Source: Terriglobia bacterium (lineage in GTDB: Bacteria > Acidobacteriota > Thermoanaerobaculia > Thermoanaerobaculales > Thermoanaerobaculaceae). From it: a DNA stretch of 42,438 nucleotides. The notes under the pieces were generated by a model that was not told the origin of the DNA, searched no databases, and saw only the letters and a list, made by a program, of their open reading frames with translations. Of this stretch, positions 28,515 through 37,852 are shown one piece after another (the stretch's first letter is position 1; every line of letters starts with the position of its first letter). A program made the position numbers and the translations under genes. The stretch is taken from assembly GCA_020073245.1 (NCBI GenBank), contig JAIQFQ010000034.1, positions 1 to 42,438 of the forward strand. The letters are read 5' to 3'.

Positions 28515-31165
28515 CGTTCTCGCCCGGCACCCGCCTGGGCCCGTACGAGATCGTTGCCCCCCTCGGCAAGGGCGGGATGGGGGAAGTGTGGCGTGCGAAG
28601 GACACGCGGCTGGGGCGCGAGGTGGCGCTCAAGCTCCTGCCGCCGGAGTTCGCGGCCGACCCGGAGCGCCACGCCCGCTTCGAGCGGGAGGCCAAGCTGC
28701 TGGGCGCCCTCAACCACCCGAACGTCGCGGTGCTGTACGGGCTGGAGCACCTCGACGGGCAGCATGTCCTGGCGATGGAGCTCGTCGAAGGGGAGGAGCT
28801 CGACGTGCGAATCGGGCGCGGCCCGATTGCTCCGGCCGAGGCGATACCGATCGCCCGCCAGATCGCCTCGGGCCTCGAGGCCGCGCACGAGAAGGGGATC
28901 GTGCACCGGGACCTCAAGCCCGCGAACGTGAAGGTACGGCCGGACAGCACGGTGAAGGTGCTCGACTTCGGCCTCGCGAAGGCGTGGGAGGAGCCGGCCG
29001 CGGAGGCGGACCCGGTGGCCTCCCCGACGGTCACGGGCTTGCACACGCGGGCCGGGATGGTCCTGGGGACGGCCGCCTACATGGCGCCGGAACAGGTGCG
29101 CGGCGAGCCGGTCGACAAGCGCGCGGACAACTGGGCGTTCGGCGTGGTCCTCTACGAGATGCTCGCCGGCCGGAGGCCGTTCCGCGGCGCGACGCAATCG
29201 GATACGTTCGCGGCGGTGCTGAGCGCGGAGGTCGACTGGGGCGGGCTGCCGGCGGCGACGCCGGGCGCGGCGCGCCGGGTGCTCGGCAGGTGTCTCGAGC
29301 GAGACGCCCGGCGCCGCCTGCGCGACATCGGCGAGGCCCGGATCGCGCTCGAGGCTCCCACCCCGGGAGGCGGGGAGGCCGCGCCTTCGCCGCGGCCAGC
29401 GGCCCGAGGCCGCGAACGGGTGGCCTGGGCCGTGGCGGCGGTCGCCGTCCTCGCCGGCGCGATCGCGGCGCTCCTCTCCGGCCACGCGCGTGCGCCAGAG
29501 GAGTTGGTGCGCTTCACGATCCAGCCCCCGCCGGGTCAGAGCATTCTCGGATTCCCTGAGATATCCCCGGACGGACGACGCATCCTTTTCCTGCTCCAGG
29601 ATGAGGGGGGGAGGAACTCGATCTGGGTGCGCTCGCTGGACAGGCTCGAGATGCGGCGCCTGCCGGGCACCGAGGATGCGCGCGGCATGTTCTGGTCCCC
29701 CGATGGGCGTGAGTTCGCGTTCTTCTCGGAAGGGCGGCTCAAGCGGATCGGTTCGGACGGCGGCCCCGTCGAGACGGTCTGCGAGAGCAAGGCCGGGTTC
29801 TCCGGCGCCTGGAATCGCCAGGGCACCGTCCTTTTCACCGAGGAGTTCGGCGGTCCCATCGTCGCGGTTCCCGCAACGGGCGGCACGCCCAGGCCCGTCA
29901 CGGCGATCGACTGGGCGAAGGGGGACGTCGCCCACTTCCATCCCTCGTTCCTTCCGGACGGACGGCACTTCGTGTTCGTGGCCCGCAACGTCGACCCGGA
30001 GAAGACCTCGGTCATGCTGGCCTCGCTCGACTCCAAGGGCGTCCGGATCCTCTTCCGTGCGGACTCCGCGGCCGTCTTCGCGGATCCGGGCTACCTGCTT
30101 TTCGCACGCGACAGCGCCCTCTTCGCCTGGAGGTTGGATCTGCGGACGCTGGAACTCATCGGAGAACCCGCCCCGGCCATCGGGCAGGTCCGTTACGCGA
30201 CCGAGGACAACGTCCTGGCGGTCTCGGCGGCCGGCAACCGCGTGGTGTACCTGTCGTGGTTCGGCCGGCGGAGACTGGTCTGGGTCGATCGGAAGGGGCG
30301 CGAGCTCGGCACCCTCGGCGAGGTTGGCGGCTACGAGGACGTTCGCCTCTCGCCGGACGGCCGAAAGGTCGCAGTGGCGCTGCGCGACCCGTCGCACGGC
30401 CAGAACGAGGATGTCTGGGTCCTTGACGTGTCCCGCGGGACTGGCTCCCGTGTCACCGCCGAGCCCACCGACGAGTTCGACCCGGCGTGGTTTCCGGACG
30501 GCGAGAGGCTGGCCTATGTGTCCGACCGTCTCGGCTTCTACGACGTCTACGAAAGGCCGGCGGGAGGTGGCGGCGCCGAGCGGGTCCTGGTTCGGACGAA
30601 GCACGACAAGGTCTTGCCTTCCGTGTCGCCAGACGGCCGGTATCTGCTCATGAGCGTCCCGGAGGGCGAACGCTTCACTCGGGTGCTGGCCCCCCTTTCC
30701 GGGCGGGGCGATTTCGTTCAGCTCAGCGCCGGCTCCCGTTTCTCCGAGGAACACCCCGCGATCTCGCCGGACGGCCGCTGGGTCGCATTCGATTCGACCG
30801 AGTCGGGGCAGAAGGAGATCTACGTGCAGCCGATCCCCGGAGGCGAGAAGCGTCAGGCCTCGATCGGAGGCGGGCAGATGCCGGTCTGGAGTCGGGACGG
30901 CTCGGAGCTCTTCTACGCCGCCAAGGACGGGATGCTGATGTCCGTCGCCGTGCGGCTCACCGCGGGTCGCGACGAGATCGGAGAGCCGCAGCCCCTCTTC
31001 CTCCTGCGGCTCGGGTTGAGCGGAGAGACCCAATTCCATCGCCACGCCTACGACGTCTCTTCGGACGGCCAGCGGTTCCTCGTGATCCGGCGCGCACCGG
31101 ACGCCGAGCCCGACGGTGCGGTGGTCGTCACGAACTGGACCGCAGTCCTGGAGGGTACGCGGTGA
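28511..31165 (+). CDS. Ser/Thr protein kinase 5 (type B) with membrane helix and WD40/TolB-like propeller
   Basis: Membrane kinase of 884 residues starting at the ATG of an ATGA overlap ([20 protein letters not shown]). The kinase domain has [23 protein letters not shown] with Asp134, [10 protein letters not shown] and [17 protein letters not shown]. It mixes features, since VRG occurs in type A and PVDKRAD in type B. The helix lies at about 303-323 (WAVAAVAVLAGAIAALLSG). The propeller repeats include ISPDGRRILFLLQ, WSPDGREFAFFSEG, LSPDGRKVAVALRD, WFPDGERLAYVSDRLG and ISPDGRWVAFDSTESG. The C-terminus GAVVVTNWTAVLEGTR resembles that of kinase 2. The stop overlaps the GTG of kinase 6 by 4 bp. 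Confidence 0.94.
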   Translation: MTFSPGTRLGPYEIVAPLGKGGMGEVWRAKDTRLGREVALKLLPPEFAADPERHARFEREAKLLGALNHPNVAVLYGLEHLDGQHVLAMELVEGEELDVRIGRGPIAPAEAIPIARQIASGLEAAHEKGIVHRDLKPANVKVRPDSTVKVLDFGLAKAWEEPAAEADPVASPTVTGLHTRAGMVLGTAAYMAPEQVRGEPVDKRADNWAFGVVLYEMLAGRRPFRGATQSDTFAAVLSAEVDWGGLPAATPGAARRVLGRCLERDARRRLRDIGEARIALEAPTPGGGEAAPSPRPAARGRERVAWAVAAVAVLAGAIAALLSGHARAPEELVRFTIQPPPGQSILGFPEISPDGRRILFLLQDEGGRNSIWVRSLDRLEMRRLPGTEDARGMFWSPDGREFAFFSEGRLKRIGSDGGPVETVCESKAGFSGAWNRQGTVLFTEEFGGPIVAVPATGGTPRPVTAIDWAKGDVAHFHPSFLPDGRHFVFVARNVDPEKTSVMLASLDSKGVRILFRADSAAVFADPGYLLFARDSALFAWRLDLRTLELIGEPAPAIGQVRYATEDNVLAVSAAGNRVVYLSWFGRRRLVWVDRKGRELGTLGEVGGYEDVRLSPDGRKVAVALRDPSHGQNEDVWVLDVSRGTGSRVTAEPTDEFDPAWFPDGERLAYVSDRLGFYDVYERPAGGGGAERVLVRTKHDKVLPSVSPDGRYLLMSVPEGERFTRVLAPLSGRGDFVQLSAGSRFSEEHPAISPDGRWVAFDSTESGQKEIYVQPIPGGEKRQASIGGGQMPVWSRDGSELFYAAKDGMLMSVAVRLTAGRDEIGEPQPLFLLRLGLSGETQFHRHAYDVSSDGQRFLVIRRAPDAEPDGAVVVTNWTAVLEGTR

Positions 31166-33744
31166 CTCTCGAGGCCGGCATCCGTCTCGGCCCGTACGAG
31201 ATCGTCGCACCGCTCGGCACGGGCGGAATGGGCGAGGTGTACCGGGCGCGCGACACCCGGCTCGGGCGCGACGTCGCGATCAAGGTCCTTCCTGCGTCGT
31301 TTGCCTTCGACCCCGAGAGATTGAAGCGCTTCGAGCAGGAGGCGCGGGCGACGGGTTCTCTCAACCACCCGAACATCCTGACCGTCCTGGACGTTGGGTC
31401 GCACGAAGGGGCGCCGTACCTGGTGACCGAACTGGTCGAAGGGGAGACGTTGCGCGAGCGGCTGAGCGGCGGGGTGCTGCCGGTTCGCAAGGCGGTGGAG
31501 CTCGGGACGCAGATCGCCCGCGGGCTCGCGGCCGCCCACGAGAAAGGGATCATCCACCGGGACCTAAAGCCCGAGAACCTGATCGTCACGAGAGACGGGC
31601 GGGTGAAGATCCTCGACTTCGGCCTCGCGAAGGTGGGCCCCCAGGTGAGCGGAGTGGACAAGACCCTGACGACGCCGCCGGCCGAGATCACCGGGGACGG
31701 CGTCGTGCTCGGCACCGCCGGGTACATGTGCCCGGAGCAGGTGAGAGGGCTGCCCGCGGACGCGCGCAGCGACATCTTCGCGCTTGGGTGTGTGCTCCAC
31801 GAGATGCTGTCTGGCCGGCGCGCGTTCCAAGGCGAGACGCCGGCCGAGACGATGACGGCGATCTTGCGGCAGGACCCGCCCGAGCTGACCCAAGCCGCGG
31901 GTTCGCCTGTGAGCCCCGGTCTCGCCAACATCGTCCGGCGATGCATCGAGAAGGATCCCGGCGAGCGGTTCCAGTCGGCACGCGACCTCGCGTTCGCGCT
32001 CGAGGCAGCGACGGGCCTCTCGAGCTTCAGCACCGCAACGGGCCGCAGCGTCGGCCTCTGGAGGCGAGCCCGACTGCTGTCGGCGTTCCTGGGTGGCGCG
32101 GTTGTGCTGGCGCTCGTTGCCGGTGGTGTGATCCTCGGACGCCTCACCGCGCGCGCCGACGCGCCAGAGTTCCATCAGGTGACGTTCCGTCGGGGAATGA
32201 TCACGGACGCACGCCTCACGCCGGACGGCCAGGACGTGATCTACAGCTCCGCGTGGGACGGCGGACCGATCGAGGTCTACGCCGCGCACGTCGGAAGCCC
32301 GGAGTCCAGGGCGCTCGGCCTCGGCGCGGCGAGGCTACTGGCGGTCCGCAAGGACGGCGAACTGGCGCTTGCCCTCCGGCCGTACGTGGCGCGCCCCGGG
32401 GCGTTCGCCGGAACGCTGGCTACCGTCCCCGCCAACGGCGGGGCCCCGCGCGAGAGCCTCGAAGGGATTGAAGGGGCCGACTTCGGTGCGGATCCATCGC
32501 GTCCGCTTCTGGTGTGCGCAGACGCTGGGGTCAGCCGGCTCGAGTACCCGCCGGGCACCGTCCTGTTCCGCACGCCGGGGTGGATCGACGGCGCGCGGTT
32601 GTCGCCGTCGGCCGACCGAGCAGCGTTCCTCCACCACCCGGTGAACGGCGACAACGGCGGCGAGGTGATGGTCGTGGACACCGCGGGCCACGCGCGCTCG
32701 CTCTCGCGCGGTTGGCTCAATCTCGCGGGATTGGCCTGGGCTCCTTCGGGGCGTGAGATTTGGTTCACCGGTACCCGGTCGGGCAACAATCAGGCGCTCT
32801 GGGCTGTCACGGCGAGTGGGAGCGAGCGGCTGGTGTACCGTGCCCCGGCTTTTCTTTACCTGCACGACATCTCGGCTCAAGGACGAGTTCTCCTGAGTCG
32901 GGAAACGGTCCGCTCGGGCATGGTCGTCACCGACCCGGCGACCAGCGGAGAGCGCGACGTGTCCTGGTTCGATTGGGGTACCCCCCGCGCACTCTCGACC
33001 GACGGCAAGCTCCTGCTCTTCGACGAGACCGGGGAGGGCGCCGGGGCGCGCTACGGCGTCTACGTCCGCCGCACCGACGGGTCGCCCGCGGTGCGGCTGG
33101 GCGACGGCGTCGGCTACGACCTTTCACCCGATGGGCGCTGGGTCCTCGCCGGCAGCCCGGGCGATACCCTGCAGTTGGTGCTGCTGCCCACTGCAGCCGG
33201 GGAGGGCCGGCCGCTAACCCGTGACCGACTCCACTACGCGTACGCTCAGTGGCTTCCGGATGGAAAGGGCTTCGTCTTCCTCGGTGGCGAGACGGGGCGG
33301 CCGTTCCGCCTTTACGTCCAGGAGGTTGACGGAGCGCCGCCGCGGCCGATCACGCCGGAGGGGGTTGGGTCGATGTCTTTCAAGGTGTCGTTGGACGGCA
33401 GTACGGTTGCCTTCGAGTGGGGCACCCGCGGCATCGCGGTCGCCTCACTTAGCGGCGGGGAGCCGCGCCTCATCCCTGGCACCGCGCGGGGAGAGAGACC
33501 GGTGACATTCTCGCGGGACGGCGCCTCGCTGATCATTCGGCACGCCGACCAGAGGGGAACCTGCGTCGTGGAGCGCGTGAACGATGCGACCGGCGCCCGC
33601 ACCGTGGTTCGCACGATCAGCCCGCCCGACCCGGCCGGGCTGCTCGCCGTCGCTCCGGTTCATATGACCCCCGACGAGAGGTACTTCGCCTACGCCTACC
33701 TTCGTGACCTGTCGGACCTCTTCTTCGCCGAGAGACTCAAGTGA
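31162..33744 (+). CDS. Ser/Thr protein kinase 6 (type A) with membrane helix and propeller
   Basis: Membrane kinase of 860 residues starting at GTG ([20 protein letters not shown]). The kinase domain has [23 protein letters not shown] with Asp134, [21 protein letters not shown] and [17 protein letters not shown], with Cys where the paralogues have Ser or Ala. The helix lies at about 303-328 (LLSAFLGGAVVLALVAGGVI). The outer part resembles that of kinase 3: a divergent propeller with LTPDGQDVIYSSAWDGG, LSPSADRAAFLHHP, LSPDGRWVLAGSP and the ending YLRDLSDLFFAERLK. Its stop overlaps by 4 bp the GTG of a truncated seventh kinase. Confidence 0.94.
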   Translation: MTLEAGIRLGPYEIVAPLGTGGMGEVYRARDTRLGRDVAIKVLPASFAFDPERLKRFEQEARATGSLNHPNILTVLDVGSHEGAPYLVTELVEGETLRERLSGGVLPVRKAVELGTQIARGLAAAHEKGIIHRDLKPENLIVTRDGRVKILDFGLAKVGPQVSGVDKTLTTPPAEITGDGVVLGTAGYMCPEQVRGLPADARSDIFALGCVLHEMLSGRRAFQGETPAETMTAILRQDPPELTQAAGSPVSPGLANIVRRCIEKDPGERFQSARDLAFALEAATGLSSFSTATGRSVGLWRRARLLSAFLGGAVVLALVAGGVILGRLTARADAPEFHQVTFRRGMITDARLTPDGQDVIYSSAWDGGPIEVYAAHVGSPESRALGLGAARLLAVRKDGELALALRPYVARPGAFAGTLATVPANGGAPRESLEGIEGADFGADPSRPLLVCADAGVSRLEYPPGTVLFRTPGWIDGARLSPSADRAAFLHHPVNGDNGGEVMVVDTAGHARSLSRGWLNLAGLAWAPSGREIWFTGTRSGNNQALWAVTASGSERLVYRAPAFLYLHDISAQGRVLLSRETVRSGMVVTDPATSGERDVSWFDWGTPRALSTDGKLLLFDETGEGAGARYGVYVRRTDGSPAVRLGDGVGYDLSPDGRWVLAGSPGDTLQLVLLPTAAGEGRPLTRDRLHYAYAQWLPDGKGFVFLGGETGRPFRLYVQEVDGAPPRPITPEGVGSMSFKVSLDGSTVAFEWGTRGIAVASLSGGEPRLIPGTARGERPVTFSRDGASLIIRHADQRGTCVVERVNDATGARTVVRTISPPDPAGLLAVAPVHMTPDERYFAYAYLRDLSDLFFAERLK

Positions 33745-33772
33745 GCCTTTCTCCCGGCGCTCGCCTCGGCCC
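33741..33772 (+). pseudogene. Start of a seventh Ser/Thr kinase gene, truncated
   Basis: A GTG overlapping the stop of kinase 6 begins MSLSPGARLGP, almost the same as kinase 4 ([11 protein letters not shown]) and kinase 5 ([11 protein letters not shown]). Homology stops at about 33772, where YEIVAPLG is expected and AAPPVAG appears instead. The frame stays open to 33959 but then runs antisense through the protease gene, so it does not encode a kinase. This marks a deletion or rearrangement breakpoint at the 3' end of the array. Confidence 0.82.
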
Positions 33773-33811
33773 AGCGGCTCCACCCGTAGCAGGTCACCGC
33801 TCGCCTATCTC

Positions 33812-36274
33812 CTACTGCACCCACATCGGGATCGTGGTCGGGTCGGTGGAGTTGCCGTCGACGACCGAGGCGGAGCCCAGGATCTGTGCACCACCTGCGA
33901 GCACCTGCACCTTCGCGAACGCCGACGCCTGTCCGGACGGCAGCGCCCTCACGATCTGAACCCAGCGCAGCGGCGGAACGGTCACAATGGTGCTGCCGAG
34001 GCGCGAGCCTCCGGCAGTGAAGAAGCTCACTCGTACGTCGCTTTGAACGGCGCTGGTGTTCACAAACTCCAGGTTGGTGCGGAACGGAGCGTCGCTGCGC
34101 AGCGAGGGGAACCACCCGGTGGTGGCGGTGGTCAGCGCCTGACCCGCCTCGATGCCGACGTACGACTGACCGTAGGTGGTCGCCGCCGAACCGCTACCGA
34201 GCTTCGAATAGGTGCGCGAGAGCGTCTGCAACGGTGCGGTGCTGTCCACGACGATCATGCCCTTGTCCTGTGAGAGTCCGAACAGGCTCCCGAGCACATC
34301 GGTCCAGGTGACCTGCTGGCCCCCTCCGAGGGCTTGCGTCACGGCCGGTGGGAACGAGTTGACGCCGTAGAAGGTCACCCGGAGGCTGGCGGACGCCGTT
34401 CCGGCGTTCAGGATCGAGACGTCGGAGTTCCAGACCGCGGGCGGCACGCCCGGAAGGTGCGCGATGCCCGAGAGGTAGTACGTGTGGGTGTACGAGGTCT
34501 GGCACTGCGGTGAGTAGTTCACCTGAACGGTGTCCGACCACGGCGAGGCTCCGCAGATCACGTTGGCCTGGACGCGGAAGTAGAAGGTGCCCGCCGTGGC
34601 CTGGGTGCTCGAGAAGTTGTAGGCCGCGGTGGTGACGGTGGAGGAGGTCGGGTTGGAGAAGATGCTGTCGGTGGCCACCTGCACGGTGTAGGAGATGGCG
34701 CCGGAAACCGGGCTCCAGCTCACGACGACCTGGTCGCCCGAGCACGCCGCCGGGGTGTTGGCGCCGAGGTTGGCCGGGGCGGCGGAGGGCGGGCACGAGA
34801 GCCCGGCAACCGCCTGGTCCGCCTGGACCAGATTGCGGGTGACGCCGTTTCGCGGGTCGATGATCGCGGTGCCCGTGTTGCGGATGGCGAGCCGGATGGT
34901 CGCGGCGGACGTCGAGGGCGACGCCTGCGCCAGCAACGCGACGAGGCCGCTCACGTAGGGGGTGGATGCGGAGGTTCCGAAGAACAGCCGTTTGTTCGGG
35001 TCGGGATCGTCAGTGGTGTAGCCGCCGCCCTTGGTCGTCGTGATCGACCCGGTTGGCGCCCAGACGTCGAGCTTGTCGCCCGAGTCGGTGTAGCAGGCCA
35101 CCGTCCCTGCGGTGGGAAGGGTGTCCGTGCATCCCGAGACCCCGGGGGCGTTGCACTGGAGGCTCCCGCCATAGCTCGAATGGTCGTACGCCTTGTCGTA
35201 CACCGAGCCGACGGCGAGCGAGGCCGAGATGCAGGCCGGCCACGAGACGCCGACGGTGCAGGCGCCGTTGCCCGAGGCCACGACCGGAACGACGCCGGCG
35301 TCGGTGAGCTGCTGGAACGCGCCGGCCATCACGGAGTCCTGGGCGTCGCACGGTTGGTCCAGGACGCCCGCGGAGCCACTACCAGAGTAGCCTCCGAGCG
35401 AGAGGTTGGCCGCTCGGATGTTGTACGGGTTGCCGGCCCCGACGCTGCTGAGCACGGCGTTGATGCCGCTGATGATGCCGTTCTCGGTGCCGTTGCCGGT
35501 GCTGTCGAGGATCTTCACCGACACGATGGTCGAGGCGGGCGCCGTGCCGATCGCTGACGCGTTGAGGCCGGAGGCCGCGGCGATGCCTGCGACCTTGGTG
35601 CCGTGGCCCTCGTTGTCATTGGCGTAGGCGGGGTCCCCCGCCGTGTGGAAGGCGTCGAAGAGCGCGATTGTCTTCGTGCCGAGCGGGGACAGTTCGGGGT
35701 TCGTCCAGTCCACGCCGGTGTCCATGATCGCGATCCCGACCCCCGAGCCCGTGTCGGGCGGCTGGATGGCGTTGACGTGCATGTACGCGCTGCCGGTCGC
35801 GTCGAGCTTGCGGACCTTGCGGTTGAGCACGATCGCATCCACCCGAGGGTCCTCCGCCAGCGTCGCAAGCAGCGCAACGGGCACGGAGACGTGCGCCGAC
35901 GCGACGTGTGAGTAGCGGTCGAGCAGCCGGACGCCGCCGGCCGACCAGTCGCGCTCGATGGCGTCCGCGGTATCGGCGATCCAGCGCAGCCGGACCGGAG
36001 CGGCCTGCGCGGCGACGGAGAGCGCGCGCACCTCGCTCGGCTCCCTGAACTTGATGAGCACGTCGAGGTCGCCGGCCGAGGAGGCGGCCAGCGCGACCAC
36101 GTCCGGCGCGACCTTCGCGGTCCACGGCCGCGGATCGGCCGCGAGCTGCGTCGCGGGAGTCGACGATCCCCCAGCGGCACCCCCCATGCCGAGCGCCGCG
36201 ATGATGGCGAGGGCGCCCGCGGCGATCCGGGTTGCCCGCCGTTCGGTCCAGACGGTCGTGTGTGCGTTCGTCAT
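33812..36274 (-). CDS. Secreted subtilisin-like serine protease (S8 family)
   Basis: Exported protease of 820 residues. A signal segment (AAGALAIIAALGMGGAAGG, about 18-36) is followed by an inhibitor-like propeptide region (about 60-150) and an S8 catalytic domain with Asp185 (IMDTGVDW), His224 (GHGTKVAGI), the SGN oxyanion region and Ser435 (GTSASTPYVSG, with Ala for the common Met). A fibronectin-III-like domain follows (about 535-620), then a C-terminal beta-rich region. The start at 36274 has GAGGTGGG just upstream; an earlier in-frame ATG at 36310 is less likely. Many Cys residues in the catalytic part suggest disulfides and an extracytoplasmic site. It converges on the broken end of the kinase array, with its stop 68 bp from the stop of kinase 6. 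Confidence 0.92.
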   Translation of the reverse strand: MTNAHTTVWTERRATRIAAGALAIIAALGMGGAAGGSSTPATQLAADPRPWTAKVAPDVVALAASSAGDLDVLIKFREPSEVRALSVAAQAAPVRLRWIADTADAIERDWSAGGVRLLDRYSHVASAHVSVPVALLATLAEDPRVDAIVLNRKVRKLDATGSAYMHVNAIQPPDTGSGVGIAIMDTGVDWTNPELSPLGTKTIALFDAFHTAGDPAYANDNEGHGTKVAGIAAASGLNASAIGTAPASTIVSVKILDSTGNGTENGIISGINAVLSSVGAGNPYNIRAANLSLGGYSGSGSAGVLDQPCDAQDSVMAGAFQQLTDAGVVPVVASGNGACTVGVSWPACISASLAVGSVYDKAYDHSSYGGSLQCNAPGVSGCTDTLPTAGTVACYTDSGDKLDVWAPTGSITTTKGGGYTTDDPDPNKRLFFGTSASTPYVSGLVALLAQASPSTSAATIRLAIRNTGTAIIDPRNGVTRNLVQADQAVAGLSCPPSAAPANLGANTPAACSGDQVVVSWSPVSGAISYTVQVATDSIFSNPTSSTVTTAAYNFSSTQATAGTFYFRVQANVICGASPWSDTVQVNYSPQCQTSYTHTYYLSGIAHLPGVPPAVWNSDVSILNAGTASASLRVTFYGVNSFPPAVTQALGGGQQVTWTDVLGSLFGLSQDKGMIVVDSTAPLQTLSRTYSKLGSGSAATTYGQSYVGIEAGQALTTATTGWFPSLRSDAPFRTNLEFVNTSAVQSDVRVSFFTAGGSRLGSTIVTVPPLRWVQIVRALPSGQASAFAKVQVLAGGAQILGSASVVDGNSTDPTTIPMWVQ

Positions 36275-36476
36275 GATCCCACCTCGCGGCGCGCGGTCTC
36301 GCGCCCGCAACTGAATAGTGCCGGTCCCGAGGCCCTATTCCCTCCTGGGGTGCCGGCCATCCGCGGAGTCTACGCCGCTTTAGCCTGCGGCGCTGTATCA
36401 TTTGGTATTCGTCCGTCGCCCGGATGGCGTTTGGGGAGCATTCGCCGACCTGCTGCGACGGCGGATCGGGGGGACG

Positions 36477-36863
36477 GTGCACGAGCTGTCGATCGCAGAG
36501 GAGATCTACCGGGCCAGCCGCGCGGCCGTTGCGGGCCACGGGGCCGGCCGGCTCGAGTGCGTCACGGTGGCGGTCGGTGAGCTTGCTGCGATCGAGCCCG
36601 ATCTGCTCAAGTTCGCGTGGCAGGCACTCACGGAGGGCGGTCCGGACGTCGGCAGCACGCTCGAGGTCGAGTGGCACGCCGCCCACCAGTTCTGCGTCGC
36701 GTGCGACGCCGACAAGCCTCGCTCCGACGGCACCTGGCTGCGTCTCTGCCCGGACTGCGGTCGGCCGCTCAACGTGACCGGCGGGATGGAGCTCGACCTG
36801 CTGCACGTGACGTTCCTACCCGACGGGCACGAAGGGGCGGGCGAGGGGAGTGACGATGGCTGA
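36477..36863 (+). CDS. hypA: [NiFe]-hydrogenase maturation nickel metallochaperone HypA
   Basis: Cytoplasmic protein of 128 residues that delivers nickel to the hydrogenase large subunit together with HypB. The GTG start at 36477 is required because HypA needs the N-terminal M-H-E that binds nickel; here it reads MHELSIAEEIYRAS, preceded by GGGGGGA. VTVAVGELAAIEPDLLKFAW is typical. The structural zinc site is two CxxC pairs (FCVAC and LCPDC) separated by 14 residues. It overlaps hypB by 8 bp. This is the first gene of the operon; the 202-bp gap to the divergent protease gene should hold the promoter. Confidence 0.95.
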   Translation: MHELSIAEEIYRASRAAVAGHGAGRLECVTVAVGELAAIEPDLLKFAWQALTEGGPDVGSTLEVEWHAAHQFCVACDADKPRSDGTWLRLCPDCGRPLNVTGGMELDLLHVTFLPDGHEGAGEGSDDG

Positions 36864-37527
36864 GGTGGTGGACATCCGCGCGCGCGTGCTGGCGGCGAAC
36901 GAACAGGCGGCGGCCAAGCTGCGGGACCAGTTCCGGGCCGGTGCGGCGCTGGTCCTCAACCTGATCTCGTCGCCGGGGTCGGGGAAGACGACGCTGCTCG
37001 AGGCGACGGTGAGGGCCCTCGGCGGCCGCCTGCGCCTCGCCGGCATCGAGGGCGACATCGCCACGGAGCGCGACGCCGACAGGCTGCGGGCGCTCGGGAT
37101 CCCGGCGGTGCAGATCCTCACCGGCGGGGCGTGCCACCTGGACGCCCGCCAGGTTCGGAAGGTGATGGACGAGGCACACTTCCCGGCTTTCGACGTGCTG
37201 TTCATCGAGAACGTCGGCAACCTCATCTGCCCGACCTCGTACGACCTCGGTGAGGACTTCAAGGTCGCGCTGCTCTCGGTTGCCGAGGGGGACGACAAGC
37301 CGTTCAAGTACCCGGCGATCTTCGCCCGTGCCGCGGTCACGGTCATCACGAAGGCGGACCTGCTGCCCCACGTCACCTTCGACCTCGACGCCGTGCGCGG
37401 CCAGGTGGCGGCGCTCAACCCGGGCGGACGCCTCCTCGTCACGTCGGCGAAGACCGGCGAGGGCATCGCGACGTGGTGCGCGTTGATCGAGGAGCGTCTG
37501 GCGACCAAGCGCGAGGCAGAGGCGTGA
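36856..37527 (+). CDS. hypB: Hydrogenase nickel-insertion GTPase HypB
   Basis: Cytoplasmic GTPase of 223 residues that powers nickel insertion. The P-loop is SSPGSGKTTLLEA, the metal site GGACHLDARQV carries the Cys-His pair, and ENVGNLICPTSYDLGEDFKV, AEGDDKPFKYP and ITKADLLP (guanine specificity) complete the G domain. It lacks both the N-terminal CxxCGC high-affinity nickel site and the His-rich stretch of some HypB proteins, so it may rely on HypA or another nickel store. The start at 36856 follows GGGGAG; a GTG at 36850 is the alternative. Confidence 0.96.
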   Translation: MAEVVDIRARVLAANEQAAAKLRDQFRAGAALVLNLISSPGSGKTTLLEATVRALGGRLRLAGIEGDIATERDADRLRALGIPAVQILTGGACHLDARQVRKVMDEAHFPAFDVLFIENVGNLICPTSYDLGEDFKVALLSVAEGDDKPFKYPAIFARAAVTVITKADLLPHVTFDLDAVRGQVAALNPGGRLLVTSAKTGEGIATWCALIEERLATKREAEA

Positions 37528-37852
37528 TTCCGGCGGCAGATGGGCGGAGGAGCAGAGTGACGGAGGTGAAGAAACTGTTCGAACGCTCGTCGGTCATCAG
37601 GTCAAATGAAAAAGGGCAAATGGCAAAGGGAAGACGAGAAACGGCCGCGGCGAGGGAGGCCGGAGAGTCTCCGGCGAAGCTCAGCCCACCGGTGTTGTGT
37701 TGTGTCGTCCCTTTGACCTTTACCCTTTCACCTTTGACCTCTTCCGCGGCGAAGGGCAGCTGCTCCTCTGCCCCTCTGCCCCTCAGATCTTCCGCTCTGC
37801 CGTCCTTTTGTCTTCATCGAGAGGGTCGCCTTGGCGTGCCTTTGGGGGTGTG
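37528..37852. repeat. Repeat-rich hypB-hypF spacer with inverted 7-bp-period arrays
   Basis: No gene is supported in this 325-bp gap inside an otherwise tight operon. A purine-rich block at 37600-37630 with 7-base periodicity (around GGCAAAT/GGCAAAG) is matched by a pyrimidine-rich block at 37709-37739 (CCTTTGA, CCTTTAC, CCTTTCA, CCTTTGA). The second block's reverse complement matches the first at 25 of 31 positions, so the two can form one large hairpin. Inside lies a palindrome at 37659-37675 (GCCGGAGA, G, TCTCCGGC). A further CTCTGCCC-type repeat sits at about 37765-37785. Base composition is less GC-rich than in the genes. Confidence 0.7.

Noticed and set aside
33741..33959. Small protein of 72 residues starting at the truncated kinase
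   Set aside because: Only its first ~10 codons are kinase-derived; the rest is antisense to the protease gene and looks random.
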